Shown here one piece after another: positions 1 through 11,698 of a stretch of 64,000 nucleotides of DNA; position 1 is the stretch's first letter, and each line of letters starts with the position of its first letter. Location of the stretch: contig BQMF02000496.1 of NCBI GenBank assembly GCA_027922465.2, positions 62,001-126,000 on the forward strand, in the 5' to 3' direction. The DNA is from Turritopsis dohrnii (taxonomy: Eukaryota; Cnidaria; Hydrozoa; Anthoathecata; Oceaniidae). The notes below the pieces were generated by a model that saw only the letters and a list, made by a program, of their open reading frames with translations, did not search any database and had not been told where the DNA came from. The translations under genes were made by a program, and so were the position numbers.

Positions 1-1405
1 TGATATGGAGGTTTATATAATGATTACAATAATCCGCCAACCAATTTATCGAAAATAATTATTAGACGCCCGGGCTCTTAATAAAAATAGAGCATTTTCT
101 TTGTTTTGTGACTTTTTTGAATATTCTTTGTTATACTTCTTTGTAAAGAACATCTTCCGCTGGGTGTCTTACGACAACATAAGCCATCCAATGACGTGCA
201 TCTACAGGTGAATGTAGGGGTAGAAAAAAATGTGGAGGAAAACAGTATAACAGAATTCAAGTCAATAGCGCATTTCATCATGCTATATCTGCAGCTCAAT
301 ATTCTTCCATAAATAAGGACTAACCCCTTGGCTAACCGCCCCTGATGATCAATGACATAAACTTTATTGCTTGGATGTATTCATATATTTATAAATTTTT
401 GTCATGTTTAGTATTTATTTCCATTCCTTAGGATAACGTTACCTGATAAATATTTCTTAGTGGGATAAATGAAACCAGAGACGGGTAGAGAGACGGATTT
501 ATAACTAACCTAACTCAATTCTATTATTAAAATCTTGTAGGTCGGCATATCTTTGAAACAAACTTCGCTTCTTGCGTAATTGGTCAGCGCCGCAAGGTAG
601 CTGATCTTTCATTTCCCCGTGTCTGTCAGTCAGTCAGTCCCGTGTATGTTATGTTGCAGGTCTCACTTAGGCTGGTACCTTGCAGATTGCCAGAACTTAA
701 GCTATATTGGTCCGTGGTTCAATTAAAAAACGCTCATGATTGAGTAGTTACATAATTTTTTTCATGGTAAGTGCGGCGTAAAAAGCAAAAATTGGACCGC
801 GAACTTGCTAGAAGAAAGATTCAGTGTGCAAGCCACTTTATTTGCCTAATTTTGGTAATAATGAACCATGAATGCGTCCAGTCTTACGTTTTATATATAT
901 GCTACCAAGAAGGCAAAGTAATTCTCATAGTTTCGACTGTGTATTTTGAGTGACCCTAGGTTATATGCTGAATTTTGCGGAGTTTTTTGTGGTGTGTGTT
1001 TATTAATGTTGGTTGGGTTGTGAGGTTAAGTGACCTATAATAATGGACATGATAGCTCGGCTGCTTCCAAGGGTCCATATTCTCTTGGATATACATGTTT
1101 TTATTTGTTTTCTTGTCTCACTTTTTATTATTATTCATATTTTTTATGTTCTGCCTGAACTAAAAAGAGAAATTGATTGATAAGGATCAATGTGCATTAA
1201 AATGACTTTCATTTTATTGTTTTTTTGTTGAAAAGTTTGTGGTAAAAAATAATGGGATTCAACACAAACCAACAATGCATATTATTTTGAGAATTAATTT
1301 CGATTCCATTATATCATCTTCAGCGGTTAAACTGTTCAGAAATATCTAACACAAAAAAGTCAAGTATATAATAATATTATCTATATATATACATTATAAA
1401 TATTA
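1..1405. other. Intergenic, no gene seen
   Basis: AT-rich sequence with no convincing coding region. The GCGCCCGGGC-like stretch near 67-76 resembles the core of the TIR elements at 9.4 kb and 40.3 kb and may be a decayed relative. A run of short CAGT repeats lies near 626-640. Small open frames here look like chance. Confidence 0.5.
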
Positions 1406-1869
1406 CTTTAAAGGAAGAAATTGTTTGCAGAAGAAGTATTAGCGGATTTAATTTTGCAGATTAGGGGTCCAAAAATTGACTTAATTTGCGGAATTAATTT
1501 TTGCGGATGAGTGATTTCTTTATATTATGAGTTTCTAGAATTTATTTTTGCGGATATGAGGGTATCAGATTAAAAAAAATTAGTTTCATGATACAACCAT
1601 TGCTCTTCTAATACATACTTTCATTTTTCATATGTACTTTCATATGTACTTTCATGCTCCTTTACCACCTTTTCCATGTCAATTCAAGACTTATATACAA
1701 ATAAAATGATAAGAAAAATGGCTTTTTATGCAAATTACTTTGCGGAAACATTTCTGTGGATATGAGCAACAAAAAAGTTTGCGGAATAAATTTTTTCAAA
1801 GTTAGGCTAAATCTGCAAAAATAAATTCTGCAAAAATTTGTTCCGAACATATTTCTTCCGCAAACAAGG
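1406..1869. mobile_element. TIR element with TTTTGCGGA motifs, copy 1
   Basis: A 464-bp element between TA dinucleotides. Its ends share GGAAGAAAT and TTTGCAGAAGAA-type motifs in inverted orientation, although the right arm has lost several bases. The interior is dense in TTTGCGGA and TCTGCAAAAATAAATT motifs on both strands. The same ends and motifs recur in an 818-bp element at 53.0 kb, so this is a family. The TA duplication suggests a Tc1/mariner-class MITE. No coding capacity is seen. Confidence 0.6.
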
Positions 1870-3494
1870 TATATATATACTCTACTTTGACTTTCTTGAG
1901 TTTTCATTGTCTTTATGGGTCCTCTAGAATACCAATGAACAGATAAAACAGTTTGAAATGTATAATAATGTTTTATTTCCTGCTAAAAGTACATGCACAT
2001 GCTCACAGGAAAATGACTTGATCAATAGTATTCTATGATGATGAAACTTATTATATACATAACAATTTTCAAGTAAAAAATGCTTGCGTTTAAACATTAC
2101 GTCACTTGGTAAGGCGTCTATATATAAAAGTAGTTTTGTTATTCATTATTGCTAGTAACTTAACTTGCATAATAATCACATTAACTTAAAGAATAATTCG
2201 TTGTAATATAAAAGGAGAAAGAATATATCATTCTATTTATATTCCTCTCTGCTTCTGCATAAAACTTTATAATATAATTCTGATGATCACAATAACCTGT
2301 AATTGTCAAAAAAATATTCTTTACTACTTTAGAGGTAGTAATTTTATATAGATGATGGCATTTTATTGCTATTGGAGAGAACAGTCATTTGAAGATATAT
2401 GATATAACTGAAATTTCTGCAGATTTGTTTATATATGATTGTTGACCTTAGTCAAAGGTGTTTGAATTCAAACATGTTTCAATAACATTTCCTGCTATTT
2501 AGGTGCCCTTTCACAGTCATATGCTTTGTTAGTTTGTATGATTATCATATGAAGTTTGTTTGTAATTTTTTTGAAAGTGTATTCCTTTTCTTCAGTGAAA
2601 CGATAGAGGGGAATCTAAGTAGTGATTTTCCATGATTCATAAGGCAAGTTTTCCGAAATCGTGTTTCAATCAACAGGAAATTCATAGTTTTACCCAATTA
2701 TTACTTTTTTATGTTACTGTTTTGAATAACTGCCATTATTACAATACCATGTAACAGCTTACTATTAGAGCATTTTCTGTATAAAATTTTAAGAACACGT
2801 ATTACAGAGGCATGAGAATACACTATATTATTTTATATAACCAAATTTATGAAAGCTATTTATGTCCTACTCAGTCTACCAAGATTTTCAAGGTGTTCAA
2901 TACACTCACATCAACACAATGATTTTGCTTGGATTGTTTATATTACTAAGATCTGATCCTGGCACTTTTTGTAAAAAAATTGTCAATGGTTTCTGATTAT
3001 GTTATAATGCATGGTAATCAGGACATTTATACGTGCATTTCACGAGCATTAGCAAAGTTGATCTTCGAAATGTGTACCTGAAAATTTGATACAACTTTTG
3101 GATTTGAACTTTATGATGACGAATACTAGACTGCTTGAAATTGTACATGTTTGGAATAGTGTTTATTTCTCCCTTTGGTTAACGTTACTGATTTTTCATT
3201 TCCCCTGTGGGTGTTAAGTGAGTCAGTCAGTGTGTGTAATTAGTTCGCAGTTATTTGCGCCCTCTTTAACGCCTTATTTTGTTATCTGTAACTTTTTCGG
3301 TTCAAAATCAGAAACTTTGATTCTTAGCACTAATTCTTGAAGGATAAGCATTCATAATATAATAATCTAAAGAATATTGCAATTGCTTTTAATTTCTTGG
3401 TCTTATTTTGCGCTGACCTTAAGGCCTAAGGGCCTCTTGTTCTTTTTGCATCACGTATTCTGAAAAATAAAGGAAAGTAGAAGAACAGTGAACA
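1870..3494. other. Intergenic, no gene seen
   Basis: Low-complexity AT-rich sequence. Open frames are short and without recognisable motifs. A phrase near 3193-3240 (TTTCATTTCCCCTGTG followed by a CAGT-rich run) weakly resembles one near 608-640, which may mark remnants of an old shared repeat. Confidence 0.5.
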
Positions 3495-3725
3495 ACCTTG
3501 TCGGGGGTAATTTCGTCGGGGAAAAATTTACGTCGGGGAAATGTTTCGGTCGGTGAAAATTTACGTCGGTGCAAATGTTTCGTCGGGGAAAATTTCGTCA
3601 TTTTGCAAAATTTTACTAACACTTTCTTATAAATTTCACTTTTTCAAAATTTTCGTCGGGAAAAATTTTCGTCACGAAGCAAAACTTTCGTCACTTTTCC
3701 CCGACGAAATGATCCCCGATGAGGT
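3495..3725. mobile_element. Small TIR element built of GTCGGGGAAA motifs
   Basis: About 230 bp with imperfect inverted ends (ACCTTGTCGGGG on the left, CCCCGATGAGGT on the right). About eight copies of an ATTTCGTCGGGGAAAA-type motif lie in the two subterminal parts, in opposite orientations. An ACA on both sides could be a 3-bp target duplication or chance. Short frames crossing it merely translate the repeats. Subterminal motif clusters of this kind are typical transposase-binding sites in MITEs, which is inference here. Confidence 0.5.
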
Positions 3726-4218
3726 ACATATACGACTTTCAGTGATACTTCTTCATCTGCTTGATCTTGTTCAAAACATGAAACGACCGTTAAAGGGAAT
3801 TTCATCGACAAGGAAAAAGAATATCTTTTCATTCAATACTGAAGTTTTGAGATGTTTGAGACTGTAAGAGGTCACGAGGAATCAGAGTTTAAACATTTCA
3901 CAACAAAATGAAGATAAAAATCTTGAAGTTTTGGTTACTACAATCAAAAAAGCCAATCGGAGTCTGTAAACGATACTTGAGGGAGTTTGTCAATAGTTTA
4001 ATAAACTGAGGTGAGATTAATTCGAAATTTCTTTACAAAAATAATCATAGAAATTACAAGTTCTTTTCTTTTTTACATCTTCATGTTGAAATAAAGATCT
4101 TAGAAACCAGGCCGTTTACAGAAATTTGGGAAAAATCCAGAGCAAATAAATTTTTGTTGCATGGTAACCAATTAAAAGATGCTGTATACAAACAAGATGA
4201 TTCCCTGCTATCGAGGAT
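3726..4218. other. Intergenic, no gene seen
   Basis: No coding region, RNA gene or repeat recognised. Confidence 0.5.
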
Positions 4219-4227
4219 GTTTTTGAT

Positions 4228-4890
4228 GGTGCTGGCTAATTCCTCTACAACTCAGCTGATTTGGAAATACGTCATACCTCTAGCAATACTTCGGTTACGT
4301 TACGTTCGTTTCATATAAGTTTCAAGTATGCAGAGATTGCGCGCGAAGCACACTGTGTGCACCAACCACGTGCGATATTCTGATGGTGGAGAAAAAACAA
4401 ACACTATTACGAGATAGGCGAATGTCAGTTTCCGATTTTGTTCTTCATTGTCATCATCTCATCCTCTTCATCCTCCAACTTTTCGTGTTGACGTTACATG
4501 GTGGTATACATTTATTAGCTGACTTTACTTTTTTCTCGTTTCAAAGCATGGTACTGTAAGTGAGAGACAATGTTTTTTCGTATCTCTTTCCTAATTTGTT
4601 ATTATATTCTACTATGTTATTTAGGAAGTTCTTACGCTAAAATTGTAATAGGATAACTAAGCGTATGGTTAGTTGTTTTATTACAGTATTTGCTTTTGCA
4701 CTGCTGCTGTAAAAAAGTCAAAAGAACAATTAACTTTTACTCTAGTGTCAGCAGAGCAAAGGTTTCTCTTTTCATGCATGATGCATGTATATAATGCGGA
4801 ACAGAAACTATACCGAATACATTTTGTACGAGTCAGCCGAAAATGTTTCACCTAGAAATCAGCCGAGTTGTAGAGGAATTAGCCAGCACC
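4228..4890. mobile_element. Mutator-like MITE with 9-bp duplication
   Basis: A 663-bp element with inverted ends of about 35 bp beginning GGTGCTGGCTAATTCCTCTA. It is flanked on both sides by the perfect 9-bp duplication GTTTTTGAT (4219-4227 and 4891-4899). Nine-base duplications with long TIRs are characteristic of MULE/MuDR elements. The short open frame near 4673-4855 shows no transposase feature, so the element is non-autonomous. Confidence 0.75.
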
Positions 4891-4899
4891 GTTTTTGAT

Positions 4900-6649
4900 A
4901 TGAGGGCATTGGCGATTAGATCATTGGATGATCACATAGATCTGTTACCCATCCTCCTTGTTTTCAAAATCAATTTTTAAGAATTTTTCCACCTGGATTG
5001 TACTTATTTTGCTTACAACTTCAATAACACAGGATCAGATTTAAGTCTTACTTTGTCTTATTTATACAGTAATATCCACGTCTATTCCGGATAGACCTTT
5101 TCATAAATTACGTTTTAATAATCAGCGCCTTTTTCGACCTGAATGTTGATGAAGTTTGTGTTGTTTGAAAAGAGAAAGGACACCACAAGGAAAAGGGTTT
5201 CATGGATATGTAAGAAACAAAATAAAAAAATTAAAATAAAATAAGATGAAATAAAACTTAGAAGAGGCGGAATGAATTATGATTTAATTTATGAAAGGTT
5301 AATTTACAACCAGTTGTCATGATGCACTTTCTTTTTATAGGAACCAGTAAAATCTGCCTTGAAGCTGGCTGTTCTTATTTTTGAGCCTTTTTCAGCCCGA
5401 ATTGTTCTTATTTTGTTCTTAGCATTACGAACACAGTTTCAGATTTCAGCATCATTTTGTTCTTATTTATGGAACTTCAAGTAAAATTGAGATCTTTTTA
5501 AGCTTGGAATACACAATTTTTTTATGACGATTTTGCCCACTGGGACTATATATCTATTTATGACGAAATTCCCTATGGGGACTACATTTCTATTTAATTC
5601 GCTATGTATCACCTTTTCTTTTATTTAAAACAATCTAAACTGATCCATTAAATGTGTAATGTATTCCAAGCTTTTTTAGAAACACCTCGTTTCGTTGTTG
5701 TTTCCATTTTCAGGATTCGAATTAATCTTGATAGTAATCTTAATAAACCCAACATATATCAGCCATTGGTACTAGGCTCATTTCATAGTTTGTATTGTAG
5801 GAAAAAAAAACACAAGTGAAAGTACTACATACTTCTAAACTATTTATCTGTAGGTTGAGAGAACGTTACAAGAGAATTCACGGATTATTCTTTTTGGAAT
5901 AATGATTTGAGCTTCAGGTTGTTCTTATTTTGTTCTTATTTTTTGGTCAAATCTCACGTTCTTTGAAAAGGCTCTTATAAAAATGGGCCTAAGTCTTGCC
6001 AACATTAATATAATTTGCACGTTTATTGTGAGTGGAAAAAAAGGAAAAAAATGATATACGTTTAAACATTTTATCGCTAAGGTTTTTGAGGGGATTGCTA
6101 AATTGTTTTAAAAATCACTGTGGCGGAGAGCATCTTTTATAGAGAAGCACATACACACATCTATATATGGCGAAACTTTATCGGCGAGATGTTTTTGACT
6201 ATTTTGAATACTAGCGCTGAAGTTGTTTTGCTATTTCTATTATCAGATTTCTTAGATTTCCATGAAAAACATCATGCCATGATCAAACGTTCTTTTATAT
6301 TGATTTGATTTGAAGAACATGCACAGATCGATAGGATCACCTAGCAACATAACCTTTGTTGCCCTAAAGTATTCGGTAAATACGTAAAGGGCTTCTTAAT
6401 ATATAACACATAAAAGTTAATGTATAACACGGGCTCGATAGAAATAATTTCATTAAAATACATTGTATGAACGTATTCAGAAAACATAGAAAACCATTCA
6501 CACACAAAAACAAAACTTTTAAGGCGATTATTTCAATCGATTCAGTTTTGATATATAGTGTCATTGGTCGTTTCCCTTATTTTGGATAAAATATTTTAGC
6601 TTTGTATTTCTTTCATGTACTGAATTCGAATTTCCCGAATTGATAGTAT
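4900..6649. other. Intergenic with decayed repeat fragments
   Basis: No gene. Stretches around 5340-5475 and 5900-5990 repeat phrases such as TTGTTCTTATTTTGTTCTTA. They resemble the ends of the TA-flanked MITE at 11.8 and 54.5 kb and may be decayed relatives. Confidence 0.35.
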
Positions 6650-6770
6650 CCCAGTCGGCAAAATCGGCAAAAAGTCACTGCGATGGAGAGCTTTTTTATT
6701 GAAATTGTGTGTATATTTCTATAGAAAGGCACTCCGTCGCAGAGATTTTTTAACAAATGTGCCGGCTGGG
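6650..6770. mobile_element. 121-bp MITE, copy 1
   Basis: Short element with inverted ends CCCAGTCGGCA and TGCCGGCTGGG. Internal CACTGCGATGGAGAGC and GCACTCCGTCGCAGAG face each other, so the whole can fold as a hairpin. An intact-length relative lies at 43.84 kb (TA duplication) and a degraded one at 24.8 kb. Tc1/mariner-type MITE by inference. Confidence 0.65.
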
Positions 6771-7009
6771 ATCTGATCTCCGACACAACCATCTTTTTGT
6801 GTTTTTTGTATTTTTTTAGTTTTTTTAATAAAAGAAAGGAATGCGCCTGGGTACTGGCTCTGTGAAATTATCAGCTTTCCTCGTTTCAGCAAAGATGTGT
6901 AAAAAAAGACATATATCTATTGATTTCTATTGTTTCTATTGAATGGTATTGAAAAGATTACAGATTAAAATTGTTTCATATATCTGCCATTCTGTTTTCA
7001 ATATATATA

Positions 7010-7630
7010 CAGTGTGTTTCAAAATGATTGCAATGGAAATTTTAAAGTTGTTTTTCTCAGTAAGTATATCGAATTTTGAAATAATTTTTACATCAATCGA
7101 AAGCCCTTTTTGAGATCTTTCGCCAAGTATATTTTTGTGAGAAATGAAAAAGTGGTTTTCGAGAAAACAAGGAAAATGTCTTGGAAAAATGTAATTAAAT
7201 TTTTAATGGTCGATTAAGACGTCAATGAAAAGAAAAGATTTTTTCAAACAATAACAGCAATTTGGCAAACAATGAACAAGTTTAAGCCGTGTGTTCATGA
7301 AAAACGTTTAACTTTTATGTTTTAAAATATCAATTTGGGGGTCTCGGTGCAAACATAAAATTAATAAAAATTTGAATGGATTCAGTGCTTTGAAACAATA
7401 AACACGATGTAATTAAACTACGTGTTAATCGACCATTAAAAATTTAATGACAATTTTCCAAGACATTTTCCTTGTTTTCTCAAAAACCACTTTTTCATTT
7501 CTCACAAAAATATACTTGGCGAAAGATCTCAAAAAGGGCTTTCGATTGATGTAAAAATTATTTCAAAATTCGATATACTTACTGAGAAAAACAACTTTAA
7601 AATTTCCATTGCAATCATTTTGAAACACAC
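7010..7630. mobile_element. Long-armed foldback MITE (CAGTGTGTTTC ends)
   Basis: About 620 bp. The first 205 bp (to about 7217) and the last 205 bp (from about 7426) are near-perfect inverted copies, separated by a loop of about 210 bp. The left end reads TA-CAGTGTGTTTC and the right ends GAAACACAC-TA, fitting TA target choice and Tc1-like termini. There is no transposase frame. A transcript through it would form a long double-stranded stem. Confidence 0.75.
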
Positions 7631-7632
7631 TA

Positions 7633-8389
7633 CATGAAAAAGTTATGAATGAGTTGGTTTAAATGCTATATTGTTAAAAAAACTATAAAATGTACACGAT
7701 CTCAAAAATGTCCAATTGGGTTTTGTTTGCTCACAAGATATGTATTGCGAACGTCCCTATAGAACAGTTTGAATAACCTCACTTCTTTGAAGGCGGTCAC
7801 TCTCCAGCGTGGTTGATTTAACAGCCTATGAAAGAAAGCCACAAAAACGTGTGAGATGGAGATCTTTTTATGAATTGTAATAATAATCATCAGTTTAAGT
7901 GTATTTGAAGCCATTGGAACGAAAAAAAGATATTTAGTGAGTGAGGAGTGCCACAAGAACGACATAGCAGTTCTTTCGACCACACTTGATTGCATATAGC
8001 GTTTCTTATCACGTGTGGCGAAACAAGCTACAAAGTCTTTGGAAGTTTTGAATGGGTGTGAAACGAAATGAAATATGAACGATCTTAAAACGTAAACTAA
8101 AAGCAGCTGTTCATACTCGAAATGGTTAACGGTTTTCTAATAAATAAAACTTTAATGTTTTAGAATTTTATATTAATTTTGAAGATTGCTATTTCTGATA
8201 TGAAATTCCTGAGATTTGCTTTCGTGGGTTGGGCACATTTATTTTATTTTCTCTTTAAAATATTTCATTTCTTATTTTTCCACATGTTTGCATTATTCAT
8301 ATTTTGACATTGATGTGAGGAAATGTTTGATTTTAGCTTACAGAAAGGAGGCAACATGAAAGACATACTCATTTTCTGATCTGTTCTAG
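7633..8389. other. Upstream region of first claudin-like gene
   Basis: No gene recognised. It should contain the promoter and 5' UTR of the gene that starts at 8403. By analogy with its relatives an untranslated first exon is expected, but I could not place it. A pyrimidine-rich acceptor (CTGATCTGTTCTAG, ending at 8389) precedes the start codon by 13 bp. Confidence 0.4.
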
Positions 8390-8402
8390 AGTAAAACTTA
8401 AC

Positions 8403-8864
8403 ATGGCAAGTTTAATGCAAATACTGTTGGTGGTCGGAAGTATTGGCGCGTTTATCTTCCTTGCAGCAAGCTGCGGTGGTGACACGTGGCGAAAAAGAAC
8501 ATTACTTGGAGTTGACATTCATTCTGGTCTTTGGAGAGGTTGTTCTGGCTCAATCTGCGGCTCCTCTAATGATGTTCCAAGCTGGCTTGAAGCATGCAGA
8601 GCCTTTGCAATAATAGCCGTTCTAGCCGCAGTTAGTGGCATAGTTCTTTCAATCACGTTGATGGTATCAAGCAAAGTGAAAGGGTTATTTGCATCAATCT
8701 GTATGGTCGTTGCTGCCTTATGCATGGTAATTGCACTTTCTATATACACAGATAAAATAAAGAACTTTAAATACGATGACGCAGGTTGGTCTTACGTACT
8801 GGGATGGATCGGTGTGATTGGTGCAGGCGCAACTGCTGTTTTAGGTTTTCTTGCTGATCGATAG
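8403..8864 (+). CDS. Claudin-like four-pass membrane protein A
   Basis: A 153-residue protein of the claudin/PMP22/EMP type, expected in the plasma membrane at cell contacts or as a small tetraspan. Four hydrophobic segments lie near residues 5-22, 65-88, 95-113 and 128-150. The first extracellular loop carries the superfamily signature: a Trp (CGGDTW), then GLW, then two Cys spaced as in claudins (GLWRGCSGSIC). It is shorter than vertebrate claudins (about 210), mainly in the C-terminal tail, which is almost absent; no PDZ-binding end is seen. A splice acceptor at 8388-8389 just before the ATG implies a 5' UTR intron, as in the relatives at 23.6, 55.6 and 61.6 kb. The frame is intact and probably functional. 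Function as a barrier or adhesion protein is family inference. Confidence 0.8.
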   Translation: MASLMQILLVVGSIGAFIFLAASCGGDTWRKRTLLGVDIHSGLWRGCSGSICGSSNDVPSWLEACRAFAIIAVLAAVSGIVLSITLMVSSKVKGLFASICMVVAALCMVIALSIYTDKIKNFKYDDAGWSYVLGWIGVIGAGATAVLGFLADR

Positions 8865-9147
8865 ATAAACTACATTTTGTTAAGTATGTTTGCACCAATA
8901 TTGTTATTGATACTAGCTATATAACCATCCGTTTCATCAATGTAAATGATGATCAAATGATTTCATTGTATTCCCTTTCTACTTATATAATATAGAATGT
9001 TTCACACCGAGCTTTTGTGATATACACCTGCAATTATACAGTTTTTCTTCGTGTCGTACATCAAACTAAGGATCACAATGAGCTGTCTCTGGAGATTCAA
9101 AATTTACATTTACATTATTTGAACTACAGTGTGATTCACAAAAAGTG
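8865..9147. other. 3' flank of claudin-like gene A
   Basis: AT-rich 3' flank without another gene. It ends at the CAGTGGCGTAACTGAC motif described separately. Confidence 0.4.
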
Positions 9148-9163
9148 CAGTGGCGTAACTGAC
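9148..9163 (+). repeat. Candidate left terminus of a large composite element
   Basis: The 16 bases CAGTGGCGTAACTGAC recur exactly, inverted, at 20935-20950. Two convergent transposon genes lie between them. Adjacent bases are AAGTG on the left and AAGTT on the right (4 of 5 equal). This may be the original pair of ends of the P-type/accessory-gene element, now stretched by nested insertions; two unrelated solo ends are also possible. Confidence 0.4.
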
Positions 9164-9385
9164 TTAAACTTAGGACAGGTGCGTTTGACCACAAATATTT
9201 GGACTTTAGAGCATACAATCGCAAAGCAATAGCGCACTGCACAAATGTATTTTGTGCAATTTTGTTGACAATTAATTAATGATTTCAAGTTGTGGGTCGA
9301 ACGAGCGTAGAAACAAAACATACAGGAGGCGCAGTTTTTTTTCGACGTTTCGACTACATACTGTAGTCATTTTCAATAAACGAAT

Positions 9386-10344
9386 ACCGTAAATCCTTGA
9401 TTAAGCGCCCGGGCGCTTATTAAATTTTTGAAGCTCTAGGGTGGGCGCTTATTCAAGGGGGGCGCTTGTTCGAGGGGGGCGCTTATTTCTTTCTTTACAA
9501 ATTTCAGCTTGCAAGGTAGGGAGTCCAAGATTGTAGTATGTGATTCATGTTACATATTTTTTTATTTCTTTTATAATATACACATTAAAAGATATATATA
9601 ATATATGTTATATAAAGTTGAATTTACAGGACCAGTTCGTGGTCACCACGTGTATAAGGATAACTGGACACCTATAACAGGAGAGCAGCTAATATGTAAG
9701 CCCGATCCTAGAGAGGAAGCACGGACATATGATAAGTTTGCTTTGGGCATTTATAAACAGACAGTTGATGGTGAAAATATTTTAGTGGGACATGTACCAA
9801 TTGAGCTTTCCCAGCTTTTAAACCATTTCTTAACAACTGGTGATAAGCGTAAAAGCATAAAAGCAGAAGTCACTGGAAAACGAAAAAGAGAGATTGGTCT
9901 TGTTGTTCCAGTAAAGTATACGGCAATGACTGAAGACAAACGATTCGCTCAAATTTTGTTAGAAAAATTAGAAGAGAAGACGAAGAATATTGACATCACG
10001 TTGGTTACAACGGAAAACACACTAAATAAAACCCCATGCTTTGAAAAAATTTGACTTTGTAAGAACGCATTTGCCGAAAAGAAATGAATGTAAACACGAA
10101 AAAATTTTGATGTTGTTATTTTTTGATTGTTTTGCTTGTCTTAAGCTTAATCTAATTAGTAATTCGAATAAGCGCCCATGATAAGCACTAAATCGAATAA
10201 GCGCCCATGGAGATGGATGGGCGCTTATTCAAGGGGGGCGCTTATTCGAGGGGGGCGCTTATAAAATTATTTTAATCAAAAGGGGGAGCGCTTATTCAAG
10301 GGGGGCGCTTGTTCGAGGGGGGCGCTTAATCAAGGATTTACGGT
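9386..10344. mobile_element. TIR element carrying a HIRAN-domain gene, nested in a Penelope element
   Basis: About 960 bp. Ends are inverted: ACCGTAAATCCTTGATTAAG on the left, mirrored by CTTAATCAAGGATTTACGGT on the right, with T/A at both junctions. The subterminal zones hold several copies of a GGGGGGCGCTTATTCGAG-type motif. A single 149-codon frame fills the centre. A 134-bp relative with a similar AAGCGCCC core is at 40.3 kb. No transposase is encoded, so it must be mobilised in trans. Confidence 0.75.
9605..10054 (+). CDS. HIRAN-like domain protein carried by a TIR element
   Basis: A 149-residue protein. Residues 5-105 read like a HIRAN domain: RGHHVYKDNWTPITGEQL, then a KPDPREEARTYDKFALGIYK block, VGHVPIELSQLL, and a closing EVTGKRKREIGLVVPVKYT. 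In HLTF/Rad5 proteins HIRAN binds the 3' end of single-stranded DNA; family assignment here is from motif recall, not a search. No helicase, RING or nuclease domain follows. The C-terminus is a short Lys/Glu-rich tail. The frame is intact although the element lies in a dead retroelement, suggesting recent insertion or selection. It might guide or protect transposon ends, or simply be passenger DNA. The start is the first ATG; no upstream exon is seen inside the element. Confidence 0.65.
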   Translation: MLYKVEFTGPVRGHHVYKDNWTPITGEQLICKPDPREEARTYDKFALGIYKQTVDGENILVGHVPIELSQLLNHFLTTGDKRKSIKAEVTGKRKREIGLVVPVKYTAMTEDKRFAQILLEKLEEKTKNIDITLVTTENTLNKTPCFEKI

Positions 10345-10410
10345 ATGTGTTACATACAAATTTAAGTAGATCTTTTACAAAAAGTGTAACAGCCGTGACT
10401 AAATAGATAA

Positions 10411-11698
10411 TTACAGAAAGCAATCATATAGATAAAACGTAATAATAATAAATACCCTCTCCTCAACATACTGAAACAAAGTACTCCCTGGAGGAGATGG
10501 GAGAAAAAGATAGTGTGACCAACCAAACAATAGGAATGGTATTGACGTGATGTTTTTATTCAAAAAAGGGTTGTCTCTCATAATAAATAAACTTTTCAAC
10601 TCGAGATGAAAATTGTTGTTGGAGTTAGCTAGAATACTGAAGTCTTCAAAACTCACTACATGGTTGCAAGTAAGCATGTGCTCCTTCAATGCACTGGTTT
10701 GGTAAGGATTGCTGGTAAGCCTTTTTCCAGTGAGTGGAGAAATCCCAGCATGTTCACAAGCCCTAACCTTAAAATGTCGTTTGGTTTTACCATAATAAGT
10801 GGCATTGCAGCCACCACACGAATACTTATATACGACACCAGACTTGAGTTCTTTAGAGATCTTATCCTTAAATGTGAAAAAGCTGGAGAGCTTGCTAGAC
10901 GACTTGAATATAAAAACGGCCTTACAAGATGGTAAATTATTATGAATAATTTTATTAAGGCGTGTTCTCGTTTGTAAAGTTAATTTGCCCAAATAAGGTA
11001 AGACAATAAGTAATTCCTTCTTGGAAACAGTAGGAATTCTTATTTTAGGCACATAAAGTTTGTCAAAAAATCGTTTAATGCAACCATCAATGAAACTAAG
11101 AGGGTAACCATTCTTATGAAAAATAGATTTCAACTTTTTGAGTTCCAAATGAAATTTAGACATGTCAGAGCAAATCGTAAAACACCTATAAATCAGGGTA
11201 GACACAAGACTATATTTGTACGACACATGAATAAAGCTATCAAAATGCGAATACACTCCACTAAACGTGGGTTTACGGTAGACTGATGTAGAAAAACTCT
11301 TACCATCTCTCTCAATTTGAATATCTAGAAAAGGAAAAGTCCCACTATTTTCAATTTCAGAAGAAAAATAAATATTTCTGTGGCGACTATTAAGATATTC
11401 TTTAAATTGTGAAAGGTGGTCAGGTGATGAAAATAGTACAAAGATATCATCAACATAACGTCTGTAATAAAGAGGTTTAAATTCAACAGGACATTCGGTT
11501 AACCATTTTTCTTCATAAAAACACAGAAAGGCATTGGCAAGAGTAGGTCCTAATGGAGATCCCATGGCGACACCATCAATTTGTTTGTAGCAATCGCTAT
11601 CAAAAATAAAGAAAGATTCCTTAGTGGCCAGAGTGAGTAAATGATGGAACTCAGACTTGGATAACCCATTATAAATATTACTGCTTTTAAATAATCGT
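10411..11698 (-). pseudogene. Penelope-like reverse transcriptase plus GIY-YIG endonuclease, N-terminally truncated
   Basis: The frame is open from about 11698 (before the first ATG at 11565) down to 10411. RT features are a GVAMGSPLGPTLANAF block and the catalytic YVDD (in RRYVDDIFVLF), then FLDIQI and YRKPTFSGVY, typical of Penelope polymerases. The C-terminal part has a GIY-YIG-like endonuclease with CGGCNATYYGKTKRHFKVR and a His/Cys-containing linker. The finger domain and the first RT motifs are absent, cut at the right inverted repeat, so this copy cannot be autonomous. The remaining frame has no stops, so the insertion is fairly young. Function: target-primed retrotransposition (family knowledge). 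Confidence 0.85.

Noticed and set aside
8519..8749. Antisense frame within claudin-like gene A (and 55754-56161 in gene D)
   Set aside because: Shadow frames of conserved coding exons with no independent features.
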